The position numbers and the translations under genes are program-made. The notes beneath the pieces are model-generated. The model did not search any database and was not told the DNA's origin. It was given only the letters and a program-made list of their open reading frames with translations. A stretch of DNA of 22,980 bases from a virus. Each line of letters begins with the position of its first letter. Position 1 is the stretch's first letter. The stretch lies in the IMG/VR virus record IMGVR_UViG_3300029286_003663, positions 1-22,980 of that record. One strand, 5' to 3'. This document shows positions 6,715 through 14,409 of this stretch, one piece after another.

Positions 6715-8388
6715 ATGATTTTTGAATCCAAAGAAGATATACAGGCTTATAAAACCAAAATAGTAGATGATGTAATTCTAAAAACACAAACTACTATTGT
6801 TCAAGGACAGGAGAAAATAGACATTAATCCTAGCACTAAAGATGATGGAGTAGTCACTTCTGCAAGAATAGAGAATCAAGGGATGATAAAAAGATTCATT
6901 CCATATTATATTTATAAGCCCCCTTTCGGATTCCCAAGAAGAGATATAGACCTAATTAATTGTAGAAGGCTTGCAAGAACGCCTTTTGTGTTCTCAGTAA
7001 TTAAAACATTATTAGACGAAATAACTTCTGCAAAATGGGATATAATTCCTACTGATGGGTTTACAGAAGATGAAGTTGAAGATGATGTTAAAGCAATTAA
7101 AGAGTTCATTAATAATCCTAATGATAATAACGAATCCTTTAGAGGCATAATTCGTGCAGTTGTTAGAGACATATTTGAATTAGACGCAGGAGTAATTGAA
7201 AAGGTTTACAATCGTAAAGGCGAACTAACAGAGCTTTATTCTGTTGATGGGTCTACAATGCTTATTAATCCTGACGAACACGGGAGCATAAGAAATAGAC
7301 TAGACTATATACCTGTTCTTTACACAAGAGAACTCGAAAGCAATCAAGCACAAATAAGTGCATACTATAATAATTACTTAAAAGAAACATCAGCTTACTT
7401 CCAATATAACTGGACTGGAGGTATCTGGCCTATTCCATTTGGTAAGAAGGAAATAGTTTATATCAAAGCCAATGATACATCTGAAAGCATATATGGAACT
7501 TCTCCTGTTCAGGTTTTGTATAATGTAATCCTAACTTTAGTTTATGCAGCTCAGGTTAATCTTGATATGTACGCAAACAACAACACACCTACAGGAATCA
7601 TATCAGTAATGGATGGAAACAAGCAACAATTAGACGCAATGAGAACATACTTTAATAATCTCACAATGGAAAAGGACATTTATGGAAACAACAGAAAGAA
7701 ATACTTTAATATTCCTATCACATCCACAGAAGCTAAGTATGTTGACTTTGGAATGAACGCAAGAGATATGCAAATGATAGAACAACAGAAATGGTATCAA
7801 GAACTTGTATATCAGACATTCGGCGTAACCTTAGAGGAAATGGGGGTAACTGATAATTCAAATAGATCCACAAGCAATGAGTCTTCGAGAATATTCAAGA
7901 GAAAGGCATTAGCCCCAATGTTCAAGCTATTAGAGTATCATTTAAACACCCAAATCATTTGGGAACTTAATCCTCAGAAAAAGGTTATGTTCAAGTATGA
8001 TGATTATGATGTAGAGTCTGAATTCAGGAAAGCCGAGCTTAACGAGAAATTACTCAATACAACTTGGACACTAAACGAGATCAGACAAAAGGATAATATG
8101 GAAAAGATGGAAGGCGAGGAATACGACAAGCCTAAATCCCAGTCATCTCCTTTTGGTAATTCATTTGATAATCAATTAGACAAGCTCGATAAGGACGGCG
8201 AAAAGAAAGATATAACTAATAATGAAAGAAGCCCAGAAAAGAAAGATAAGTCTAATGAAGACAATGAAGACGAAAAGATATTCAAGAAATCCTTAGACGA
8301 GGACGTTCCAAAGATAACCGAGCTTGAAAAGGAATTATTAGCAAACTACAAGAAAATAGAGAAACAAGTTGTGGAAATGATAATATAA
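6715..8388 (+). CDS. Phage portal protein
   Basis: Forms the dodecameric ring at the capsid vertex through which DNA enters and leaves. Seen: 557 residues, typical for HK97/SPP1-like portals. RTPFVFSVIKTLLDEITSAKWDI (from about 92) and the wing/stem region GTSPVQVLYNVILTLV resemble portal-family core motifs. An acidic, low-complexity C-terminus (about 480-540: repeated K/D/E, DKLDKDGEKKD) is a common portal extension. It is followed without a gap by the MuF-like gene (stop and start overlap as TAATG), the canonical portal-MuF order. GTGA lies just upstream of the ATG. No terminase is encoded upstream within the window, which is unusual for the portal's usual neighbour. Confidence 0.92.
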   Translation: MIFESKEDIQAYKTKIVDDVILKTQTTIVQGQEKIDINPSTKDDGVVTSARIENQGMIKRFIPYYIYKPPFGFPRRDIDLINCRRLARTPFVFSVIKTLLDEITSAKWDIIPTDGFTEDEVEDDVKAIKEFINNPNDNNESFRGIIRAVVRDIFELDAGVIEKVYNRKGELTELYSVDGSTMLINPDEHGSIRNRLDYIPVLYTRELESNQAQISAYYNNYLKETSAYFQYNWTGGIWPIPFGKKEIVYIKANDTSESIYGTSPVQVLYNVILTLVYAAQVNLDMYANNNTPTGIISVMDGNKQQLDAMRTYFNNLTMEKDIYGNNRKKYFNIPITSTEAKYVDFGMNARDMQMIEQQKWYQELVYQTFGVTLEEMGVTDNSNRSTSNESSRIFKRKALAPMFKLLEYHLNTQIIWELNPQKKVMFKYDDYDVESEFRKAELNEKLLNTTWTLNEIRQKDNMEKMEGEEYDKPKSQSSPFGNSFDNQLDKLDKDGEKKDITNNERSPEKKDKSNEDNEDEKIFKKSLDEDVPKITELEKELLANYKKIEKQVVEMII

Positions 8389-9002
8389 TGAACGCAATAG
8401 ATATCCCCAAGAAGGTTGAAGAGCTTATTAAAGAAGCAGGAATTAATGCAGCCTTGTATCAATTACTTATGCAATCAGTAACCAATTACTATTACAAGGG
8501 AATTGATAACATCGAAGCCACATTCCAGATTAACTTTGATACTGTTAATCCTCGTGTTCTGAACTTCATTAAAGAGTATAACTTCAATCTAATCAAGGAT
8601 ATGAACACAGACTTAGCAAACAAGCTCAGGAACACAATAAGTAGGAATATGCTCACAGGAGATAGAAAGCAAATGGTATCTGAAATAAAAGGTATATTCG
8701 ATACGACCCTATCAAGAGCAAAAATGATCGCCAGAACAGAAACTGTAAGAGCATACGCTGTTGGAGAGTTCGTTGGAGCAAAGGAAGCTGAAAAAAGAGG
8801 GATTAAAGTTAGAAAGTATTGGATGGCAGTTGTTGATGATAGAACCTGTCCTATTTGTAAGAGACTAAACAACAAATACACAAAGGATAAATCAATACCA
8901 ATAGACAAGGAGTTCATAGACACTGAAAGCAATTGGAGAGGATATACCCAGCCTGTACATCCAAACTGTAGGTGCACTATAATATACACAAGCATTGATT
9001 AG
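8388..9002 (+). CDS. MuF-like head morphogenesis protein
   Basis: Minor head protein of the Mu gpF/SPP1 gp7 family, usually a few copies bound to the portal. Seen: 204 residues. The diagnostic C-terminal module is complete: AKMIARTETVRAYAVGE (112-127), then DDRTCPIC (150-157) and VHPNCRC (190-196). The paired Cys/His positions suggest metal binding. The start codon overlaps the portal stop, which fits tight translational coupling. The gene ends before the first sizeable non-coding gap of the structural cluster, where a candidate promoter precedes the protease gene. Confidence 0.93.
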   Translation: MNAIDIPKKVEELIKEAGINAALYQLLMQSVTNYYYKGIDNIEATFQINFDTVNPRVLNFIKEYNFNLIKDMNTDLANKLRNTISRNMLTGDRKQMVSEIKGIFDTTLSRAKMIARTETVRAYAVGEFVGAKEAEKRGIKVRKYWMAVVDDRTCPICKRLNNKYTKDKSIPIDKEFIDTESNWRGYTQPVHPNCRCTIIYTSID

Positions 9003-9013
9003 TTTCATACTTG

Positions 9014-9021
9014 TTTATAAA
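9014..9021 (+). promoter_or_regulatory. Candidate archaeal TATA box for the protease-capsid genes
   Basis: TTTATAAA stands in the 45-nt gap between the MuF gene and the protease gene, about 30 nt before ATG 9048. Archaeal TSS spacing would put initiation close to the start codon (leaderless). No Shine-Dalgarno precedes ATG 9048, which agrees. A separate promoter here would raise expression of the abundant capsid and scaffold proteins. Confidence 0.45.
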
Positions 9022-9047
9022 CAACAAAAACTATAAGATATTTAATT

Positions 9048-10097
9048 ATGGGAAGTAATATGTTTAATCAAGAAGTCAGTTATTATTCAGAAATTCAACC
9101 AGAGATAATTACTCTCAAATCCGACAAGAGATACTATGTTCAAGGTTACATATCCACAACCACAATGGACTTAGCAAATGATGTTCTTACAATGGACGCA
9201 CAAAGAGACTTATACACCCAAATCAAGTCCACAATCGCTAAGGGTGGGTTCATAACAGGTGATATCGAGCATATGGTTTTCTATGATGAGCTTGGTAAGG
9301 AACTTGCATTCCCTAAGGTTAGAGATGAGAAAGGGAATATGATAATCCCAGAAATCAAGTTTATCGAAGTAGAACTAAGAAACAACGGAGTATGGGTTAA
9401 GGCAGAAGTGAATAAATACCACCCAAACTTTAATAGCATTTGGAAGTCCATTGAAGAGGGCTTTCTTAATGGTTTCTCTGTTGCAGTAAGAGCAGTAGAA
9501 CAAACAACTCAAAAAATAAACGGAGTTATGGTGGATCTAATATCCAAGATTAAGCTTATCAATGTAACAATGACAGGAACTCCTTGCAATCCCGACGCAA
9601 GAATGCAACCAGTTTTAAAGTCATTAATTAAATCAACAAAAAACAAGAACGGTGATATAATGAAGTATGAAGAGCTTTCAGAAGAGCAAAAGAAAAAATA
9701 CGATGATATGGAATCTGAAGACGATAAAAAGAATTACTTAGCATCTTGTGATACTAAGAAAAAGTCCGACGAAGATACTACAATCGTAGAAGATAATACT
9801 AATCCAGATGACGTTTCTTTAAAGTCCGAGATACCAAGCTTGAAGTCTGAGCTTTCAGTTTTAAAAGCAGACAACACAATCTTGAAATCAGAATTGGCTT
9901 TATTAAAGTCTGAATTAGAAAACCAATCCAATGAGCTTAATACTAAACTCAAATCAGAATTAAGTGCATTTGGAGAAAGAATAACTAAAATCGAAAACCA
10001 ACCCATTAAGAAATCATTAATGGCAGACAAATCAGTAATGCTTGGTGTAGACCAAAATATAAAATTACAAGATAAATCAGTATTTGATTTAATTTAA
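9048..10097 (+). CDS. Prohead protease with C-terminal scaffold domain
   Basis: Cleaves scaffold and capsid precursors during head maturation. Seen: 349 residues. Residues 25-190 are a herpesvirus-type (S78/HK97 gp4-like) protease domain. Candidate catalytic His75 lies in GDIEHM and Ser144 in FLNGFSVAVRA, followed by INVTMTGTPCNPDARM (171-186), equivalent to the conserved domain end. Residues 205-349 are charged and coiled-coil. They include KYEELSEEQKKKYDDM and five LKSE repeats at heptad-like spacing (about 264-320), as expected for a scaffold. Protease and scaffold are fused in one frame. An internal ATG at 9660 may also make scaffold alone. ATG 9060 (MFNQE, with GGAAG upstream) is an alternative start. 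The major capsid gene follows after 17 nt. Confidence 0.88.
   Translation: MGSNMFNQEVSYYSEIQPEIITLKSDKRYYVQGYISTTTMDLANDVLTMDAQRDLYTQIKSTIAKGGFITGDIEHMVFYDELGKELAFPKVRDEKGNMIIPEIKFIEVELRNNGVWVKAEVNKYHPNFNSIWKSIEEGFLNGFSVAVRAVEQTTQKINGVMVDLISKIKLINVTMTGTPCNPDARMQPVLKSLIKSTKNKNGDIMKYEELSEEQKKKYDDMESEDDKKNYLASCDTKKKSDEDTTIVEDNTNPDDVSLKSEIPSLKSELSVLKADNTILKSELALLKSELENQSNELNTKLKSELSAFGERITKIENQPIKKSLMADKSVMLGVDQNIKLQDKSVFDLI
9660..10097 (+). CDS. Putative separate scaffold protein from an internal start
   Basis: ATG 9660, in frame with the protease, is preceded by GGTGATATA, giving a GGTGAT ribosome binding site 3 nt from the ATG (close but usable). It would give a 145-residue protein starting MKYEELSEEQ, exactly at the border between the protease domain and the coiled-coil scaffold region. 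Lambda (C/Nu3) and other phages make scaffold this way. The evidence is positional, and no direct proof is visible. Confidence 0.5.
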   Translation: MKYEELSEEQKKKYDDMESEDDKKNYLASCDTKKKSDEDTTIVEDNTNPDDVSLKSEIPSLKSELSVLKADNTILKSELALLKSELENQSNELNTKLKSELSAFGERITKIENQPIKKSLMADKSVMLGVDQNIKLQDKSVFDLI

Positions 10098-10114
10098 AAA
10101 GGAGATGAAGACAA

Positions 10115-11248
10115 ATGTATAAATCAACAAACGGATATCAAGACGCATTTTGGGCACTTCCAGAAGGGAGTATTGTTTATGACCCATCAGTAAGCAGGGA
10201 AGACAATCACGCTAAGCTCAAGGCATTAAAAACCTTACTTTTCAATGAACACCCAATCTACAAGGAGAACTTATTGAAAGCAACTAATTCAACATCTGGT
10301 GGAGCAGGAACAGCAGGTTATGCAATGTCACCAGTACACGTTGATCCAATCTTAGTAGACAGAACAAGAAAGTTCACACCTGTTAAGAACAAATTAAAGA
10401 GAGTAACAAACATCGGCAGAACAGCAGACTATAATGTAATCACTGCTAAGGGTGGAGCTTTCTGTGCAACAGAAGATGCTAACCTAACAGAAACAAACAC
10501 AACATATGATAGAGTTTCAGTAGCAATCAAATACCTATATTCAGTAGGCAGAGTAACAGGTCAAGCAATGGCTGCAATTCCAGGATACACATTAATAGGT
10601 TCTGATGTTCAAGGAGACGGTAATTCTTCAGCAAACATAATCAATCAGTTTGCACAGAACATCTTACAAACAGAGGTTTTTGTGAAAATGAGAGAGCTTG
10701 CAGAACTTGAAGAAGCATTAATCGTAAGAGGAAACGTATCAACTTCAACTTATTCACAAAATACAGACGGAACAGAATTCAATGGTATTGTTGCAACAAT
10801 GTCAACAACAAACACTTATGCAGCAACAGGCTTAACTTTAACAGAAGACATCATTAATACTGCAATCCAATACGCATTTGATGATTCTGGTAGACCAGAT
10901 ATGGCTATTTGTGATTCAGCAACCTTTAGAGACTTACAAGGAATATTATCAGACAAGAGAATACTCCAAACAGTAACAAAGGTTACAGAATACGGAACAG
11001 TAGCAATAACTTGGTTAGGTATGACAGGAGCAATTGAAATCTATCCATCACAATACCTATTAAACACAACAGGTAACAAGGCTATGTATTTCTTGGACAC
11101 AGCAGTTTGGGAAGTTAGAACTTTACAAGAACCAACTTACTTCGAGTTCGGTATAACTAACGATTCTCAAAAGTTCGCAATCAAGGAGTATATAACTCTT
11201 GTATGTAGAGCACCAACATTCAACTCAAGTATAACTGCACTTGCATAA
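10115..11248 (+). CDS. Major capsid protein, HK97 fold
   Basis: Main shell protein of the icosahedral head. Seen: 377 residues, immediately downstream of protease and scaffold, the canonical position. It has a strong AAAAGGAGATGA ribosome binding site 6 nt from the ATG, as fits high expression. Segments such as DRTRKFTPVKNKLKRV (94-109), KYLYSVGRVTGQAMAA and the C-terminal FEFGITNDSQKFAIKEYITL resemble HK97-fold capsid proteins in their N-arm, E-loop/spine and P-domain arrangement. The N-terminal 60-80 residues could be a delta-like part removed by the protease; the cleavage site is not obvious. A hairpin lies 18 nt after the stop. Confidence 0.88.
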   Translation: MYKSTNGYQDAFWALPEGSIVYDPSVSREDNHAKLKALKTLLFNEHPIYKENLLKATNSTSGGAGTAGYAMSPVHVDPILVDRTRKFTPVKNKLKRVTNIGRTADYNVITAKGGAFCATEDANLTETNTTYDRVSVAIKYLYSVGRVTGQAMAAIPGYTLIGSDVQGDGNSSANIINQFAQNILQTEVFVKMRELAELEEALIVRGNVSTSTYSQNTDGTEFNGIVATMSTTNTYAATGLTLTEDIINTAIQYAFDDSGRPDMAICDSATFRDLQGILSDKRILQTVTKVTEYGTVAITWLGMTGAIEIYPSQYLLNTTGNKAMYFLDTAVWEVRTLQEPTYFEFGITNDSQKFAIKEYITLVCRAPTFNSSITALA

Positions 11249-11266
11249 GTATAGTTATTTAGCAGT

Positions 11267-11294
11267 TTAGGAACGGGAGCAATCCTGTTCTTAA
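11267..11294 (+). promoter_or_regulatory. Stem-loop with GCAA tetraloop after the capsid gene
   Basis: A 10-bp stem (11269-11278 with 11283-11292, two G-U pairs), extendable by two A-U pairs, is capped by GCAA, a GNRA tetraloop. It sits in the 85-nt gap after the major capsid gene. No U-tract follows, so it is more likely an mRNA stability or processing element, or a transcription attenuator, than a simple terminator. Confidence 0.5.
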
Positions 11295-11333
11295 TCGAGC
11301 GAGTATTAATCAAAAAAAGGAGATGATTAAAAA

Positions 11334-11594
11334 GTGACAAACGTAAATACAACTTTAGTAAAAATGCCAGGATTAACCAACAAGAACGGGGATAAGAAGG
11401 GTTATTTTTTAGCTAAGGCAAAGGCAGCACAAAATGATACAATTACAATAAAAGGTATCAAACAATTAATTAAAGTATCTTCATTAACTGATGACACAAC
11501 TGGTGCTTGGGAAACCTTCACTGTAAGTGGAGCAGTTATAACTCTAACCAGTGCAACAACTGGTGCAAAGAGTGGAGAAGTAATATACAGATAA
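11334..11594 (+). CDS. Small virion protein (unknown; possible capsid decoration)
   Basis: 86 residues starting with GTG. The start is fixed by AAGGAGATGA ending 7 nt upstream. The protein is Thr/Lys-rich and beta-patterned: NTTLVKMPGLTNKNGDKKGY, then DTTGAWETFTVSGAVITLTS. No family is recognised. Its place between the major capsid gene and the connector, and its strong ribosome binding site, suggest an abundant structural protein such as head decoration or a tail-like beta-barrel protein. Confidence 0.65.
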   Translation: MTNVNTTLVKMPGLTNKNGDKKGYFLAKAKAAQNDTITIKGIKQLIKVSSLTDDTTGAWETFTVSGAVITLTSATTGAKSGEVIYR

Positions 11595-11616
11595 AATTAA
11601 AGGAGATGAATAATTT

Positions 11617-11904
11617 ATGGCAGCAGCAGTTATGACAGAAACAATAGTTGGTGGTAACATTGTAGGTGGGGGTTCTAAATCAGGAACAGGACTTGTAGAA
11701 GGAGTTTACACAGCAACAATAGTAACCACAGCAGACTGGATTATATTCGATGATTTTGCAGAAGTAAAATCAGTATATGGGACAGTTGATTCAAGTGGGG
11801 CTTATCAGGTTTGTGTAATTGATGGAACTACTAAAAACAAGGTTACAGTAACAACAACAGGTGCTTCAACATTTAGAGTTTTAGGAACACCAGCAACAGT
11901 ATAA
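11617..11904 (+). CDS. Small virion protein (unknown; possible head decoration)
   Basis: 95 residues with a strong AAAGGAGATGA ribosome binding site. The sequence is Gly/Thr/Val-rich and all-beta in character (GGNIVGGGSKSGTGLVEGVY, then YTATIVTTADWIIFDDFAEV). No known family is recognised from the sequence. It pairs with the preceding 86-residue gene: similar size, spacing and ribosome binding site. Both could be decoration or cement proteins of the HK97-type shell. It ends 12 nt before the connector gene. Confidence 0.65.
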   Translation: MAAAVMTETIVGGNIVGGGSKSGTGLVEGVYTATIVTTADWIIFDDFAEVKSVYGTVDSSGAYQVCVIDGTTKNKVTVTTTGASTFRVLGTPATV

Positions 11905-11916
11905 ATGTGATTTTTT

Positions 11917-12783
11917 ATGTATGTGAGTATTTCTGAAGTGCGAAATAGTTTAGGCGTTTCGGACAAAACTATAATTAGTGATGATGTAATTACTCAAGCA
12001 ATTGAGTTTGCAGAAGACGAAATTGACAGGCTCACATACACCACATACTATCCTGTAATCGATAGTGGAACAGTAACAACAAGTGCAACAACCGGATTAA
12101 CAGACACTAGTAAAACTGGTGAATCTGCTTGGGTAGCAGATGAATACATAGGCTATTCAGTTTATATTTATTCAGGAACAGGAAAGGGACAAATCCGAGA
12201 AATAACTGACAATACTACAAATGCATTAACAGTAGCCACTTGGACAACAACTCCTGATACCACTAGCAAGTATTTAATTTCATATTTAAACAAGAAAACA
12301 ATCACAATTGATGGTTCAGGAAATTACGAGATATTAATTCCAGACTATCCAATCGTTCAAGTAGATAAATTAAAGATAGAAGACACTGCTATTAGCAGTA
12401 CATATTATACTGTTTATAATGATACAGGCAAGATTATACTCACACAGGACGCAGAAATGTCATACTTTACTGCACCTATTAACAATTTATATGCTAAGCA
12501 AGTTGAATTGACTTATCATTGGGGTGTTCTTCCTGAACACAAAAGAAGTACAATCTCAATGAACAGGGTTATTAAAAGAGCAACTTGCATAATTGCAAGC
12601 TTACAAACATTAACTTATCAAATAGGCGGAACTTATGATGATTTATCAACCTTCAATCTTCCTGAGTTTTCAGGAACTGTTGGGCAAGCATACATAAATA
12701 TCCAACAAACAGTTACAAACTTAGAAAAAGAATTAGCAGAATTTAAAAAGAATTATTTAGGAAAATATGTTTATATGTGTTGA
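11917..12783 (+). CDS. Head-tail connector (gp6-like adaptor) with inserted beta domain
   Basis: Bridges portal and neck. Seen: 288 residues. The N-terminus SISEVRNSLGVSD...DDVITQAIEFAEDEIDRLT (3-40) and the C-terminal helices from about 205 (RSTISMNRVIKRATCIIASL) are typical of gp6/gp15-like adaptors, which are usually 100-200 residues. Residues 45-125 carry an inserted beta module (IGYSVYIYSGTGKGQIREIT, then TTTPDTTSKYLIS) of a type seen appended to several phage virion proteins. The ATG has GTGAT about 8 nt upstream. The next gene starts at the stop codon. Confidence 0.75.
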   Translation: MYVSISEVRNSLGVSDKTIISDDVITQAIEFAEDEIDRLTYTTYYPVIDSGTVTTSATTGLTDTSKTGESAWVADEYIGYSVYIYSGTGKGQIREITDNTTNALTVATWTTTPDTTSKYLISYLNKKTITIDGSGNYEILIPDYPIVQVDKLKIEDTAISSTYYTVYNDTGKIILTQDAEMSYFTAPINNLYAKQVELTYHWGVLPEHKRSTISMNRVIKRATCIIASLQTLTYQIGGTYDDLSTFNLPEFSGTVGQAYINIQQTVTNLEKELAEFKKNYLGKYVYMC

Positions 12784-12785
12784 TT

Positions 12786-13172
12786 ATGGGTGTAGGAACA
12801 TACGAAACAATTAGGGATAATTTTAGTGATGTAGCTATTACTAAGTATGGTGCATCTGTAACTTATACACCAGTTACTCAAACCACAACAGGGGATTATG
12901 GAGACGAAGTATTAACCGATGGAACACCAGTTACCATAACTGCTTGGATTACAAAAAAGAGCAAGGAATGGTTGCACAAGCTACCCGGAGAGTTTGAGAA
13001 GTGCGATATGATAATGCTTACAAAGTATGATCAAGCAATGAATAAGGATGATAAAATAACTTATAATGATGGTTTAGAAAATAGAACATTTAGAGTTGAT
13101 TATGTTTTGAACAGAACCGCAGGAGAGAACAAGGTTGTTTATAGGGTTTGTGCATTGTATTTGATTTTGTGA
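12786..13172 (+). CDS. Head closure / head-tail joining protein
   Basis: About 128 residues from ATG 12786. In-frame GTG 12777 and TTG 12780 would overlap the connector and are less likely. The all-beta pattern (YGASVTYTPVTQTTTGDYGD, then DKITYNDGLENRTFRVDYV) and small size resemble SPP1 gp16/HK97 gp9-like head-closure proteins. Position between connector and gp10-like neck gene supports this. Recognition is mainly by position. It ends 4 nt before the next ATG. Confidence 0.65.
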   Translation: MGVGTYETIRDNFSDVAITKYGASVTYTPVTQTTTGDYGDEVLTDGTPVTITAWITKKSKEWLHKLPGEFEKCDMIMLTKYDQAMNKDDKITYNDGLENRTFRVDYVLNRTAGENKVVYRVCALYLIL

Positions 13173-13176
13173 TGTT

Positions 13177-13653
13177 ATGGAAATATTTATTGACTGGGGA
13201 TTATGCTTTGATGCAATGAGATTAGAATTAGTTGAACAATTAAAAATCAGATGTCCTGCTCACGATGGAGCTTTGAGAAATAGCATAAGCGCGGCAGTAG
13301 AAGACGGAAGATTGAACATTTGGATGCTCAACTATGCCATGTATGTTGAAGAAGGTTGTTTTTTTGGAAATACACATAGAACAAGAGTATTAACTAAAAG
13401 AGGATACAAGCAACTAAAGGATGTAAAAGTAGGAGATGAAGTATTAACCCATAATAATAAATGGAGGAAAGTAATTGAAAAACCAATTTACCCTGTAAAT
13501 AGAAAAATACCCAGATACACCATAATTACAGAAAGTGGAAAGAAAGTTACTGTTACAGAAGAACACCCATTTAGAGTAAAAACAGAAAATGGATATATTT
13601 GGAAAAAAGCAAAAGAATTAACCACTAAAGATATTATTCAAGAGGTTGATTAA
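13177..13653 (+). CDS. gp10-like neck protein N-extein fused to N-intein (split-intein gene, part 1)
   Basis: Residues 1-60 are the first half of an HK97 gp10-family neck/tail-completion protein: DGALRNSISAAVEDG (30-44) and YAMYVEEG (53-60), the conserved YVExG turn. From Cys61 (13357) the sequence switches to an intein N-terminal half. Block A starts at Cys61 with FFGNTHRTRVLT, followed by VGDEVL, and block B is TVTEEHPF with T127 and H130 of the TxxH motif. The frame stops (TAA 13651-13653) after 98 intein residues. The missing C-intein and C-extein follow in the next gene. Inference: this product is one partner of a trans-splicing pair. Its last codons double as the ribosome binding site of that partner. 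Confidence 0.85.
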   Translation: MEIFIDWGLCFDAMRLELVEQLKIRCPAHDGALRNSISAAVEDGRLNIWMLNYAMYVEEGCFFGNTHRTRVLTKRGYKQLKDVKVGDEVLTHNNKWRKVIEKPIYPVNRKIPRYTIITESGKKVTVTEEHPFRVKTENGYIWKKAKELTTKDIIQEVD

Positions 13654-14409
13654 ATGGGAAATAAAAAAGGATGTATTACTTGGAATAAAGGAAAAGATGA
13701 CAGAATAATAGTTAAATGTAATTATTGTGGTAAGGCAGTAAAGATACATAAATGCAGGCTAAAATATTCAAAAAGATTTTATTGCAATGTAGAATGTAGG
13801 CATAAAGATTGGGTAGGTAAAAACAATCCAATGTGTGGCAAACACCAAAGTGAGTTGAGTAAAAGTATTCGCTCAGAAATGAGTAAAAAGAATAAAGGCA
13901 AATTTAATCCAATGTTTAATAAAAAAATAGATAGTTCAGGTTGTAATTTTTATATAGATGACTTAGGGCATAGATGTAGAAGCAGTTGGGAAATAAATAT
14001 AGGAAGAATATTAAAGTATTTACATATAAATTATGAATATGAAAAAGAAACATTTAATTTAAATAAAGGAGATAGTTACACACCTGACTTTTATTTAAGT
14101 GAGTTAGATTTATACTTAGAAGTTAAAGGATATGAAACCGAAAAGTTTAAAGCAAAATTTATTAGATTTAAAAAAGAATACCCAAAAATAAATATATTAT
14201 TAATAAATCAAGAAATATATAAATTGCTAAAACCAATATATGAAAATAAAATTAACTGGGAATATGAAGGCAAAATAAAAGCAAACTTCACATTTAAGGA
14301 TGTAAAAATAAAGCAAATAAAAAAAACAATGTATAAACCTAAAAGAGTTTTTAATCTAAGTGTAGATGAGGATAATAGTTTTGTGGTAAATGGATTGGTG
14401 GTTCATAAT
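13357..14409 (+). mobile_element. Split intein with nested homing endonuclease
   Basis: Runs from Cys1 to the terminal His-Asn: 98 codons of N-intein, a TAA stop abutting an in-frame ATG, then 252 codons of endonuclease plus C-intein. Removing it joins VEEG to TAPHW and gives a 140-residue gp10-like protein, the normal family size. The intein footprint, nuclease residues and ribosome binding site are all intact, so it looks functional rather than decayed. Confidence 0.85.
13642..13646 (+). promoter_or_regulatory. Ribosome binding site for the endonuclease/C-intein polypeptide
   Basis: GAGGT, 7 nt before ATG 13654, lies inside the last codons of the N-intein gene. It is one of the better ribosome binding sites in this operon. 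It supports genuine re-initiation at TAA-ATG rather than a chance stop mutation. Confidence 0.65.

Noticed and set aside
8492-8995. 167-residue open frame on the minus strand inside the MuF-like gene
   Set aside because: The plus strand has complete MuF motifs. The minus-strand sequence is a low-complexity hydrophobic shadow.
13651-13653. TAA inside the intein as a reassigned or read-through codon
   Set aside because: TAA, TAG and TGA all end other genes here, and ATG with a GAGGT ribosome binding site directly follows. Stop and re-initiation explain the site better.
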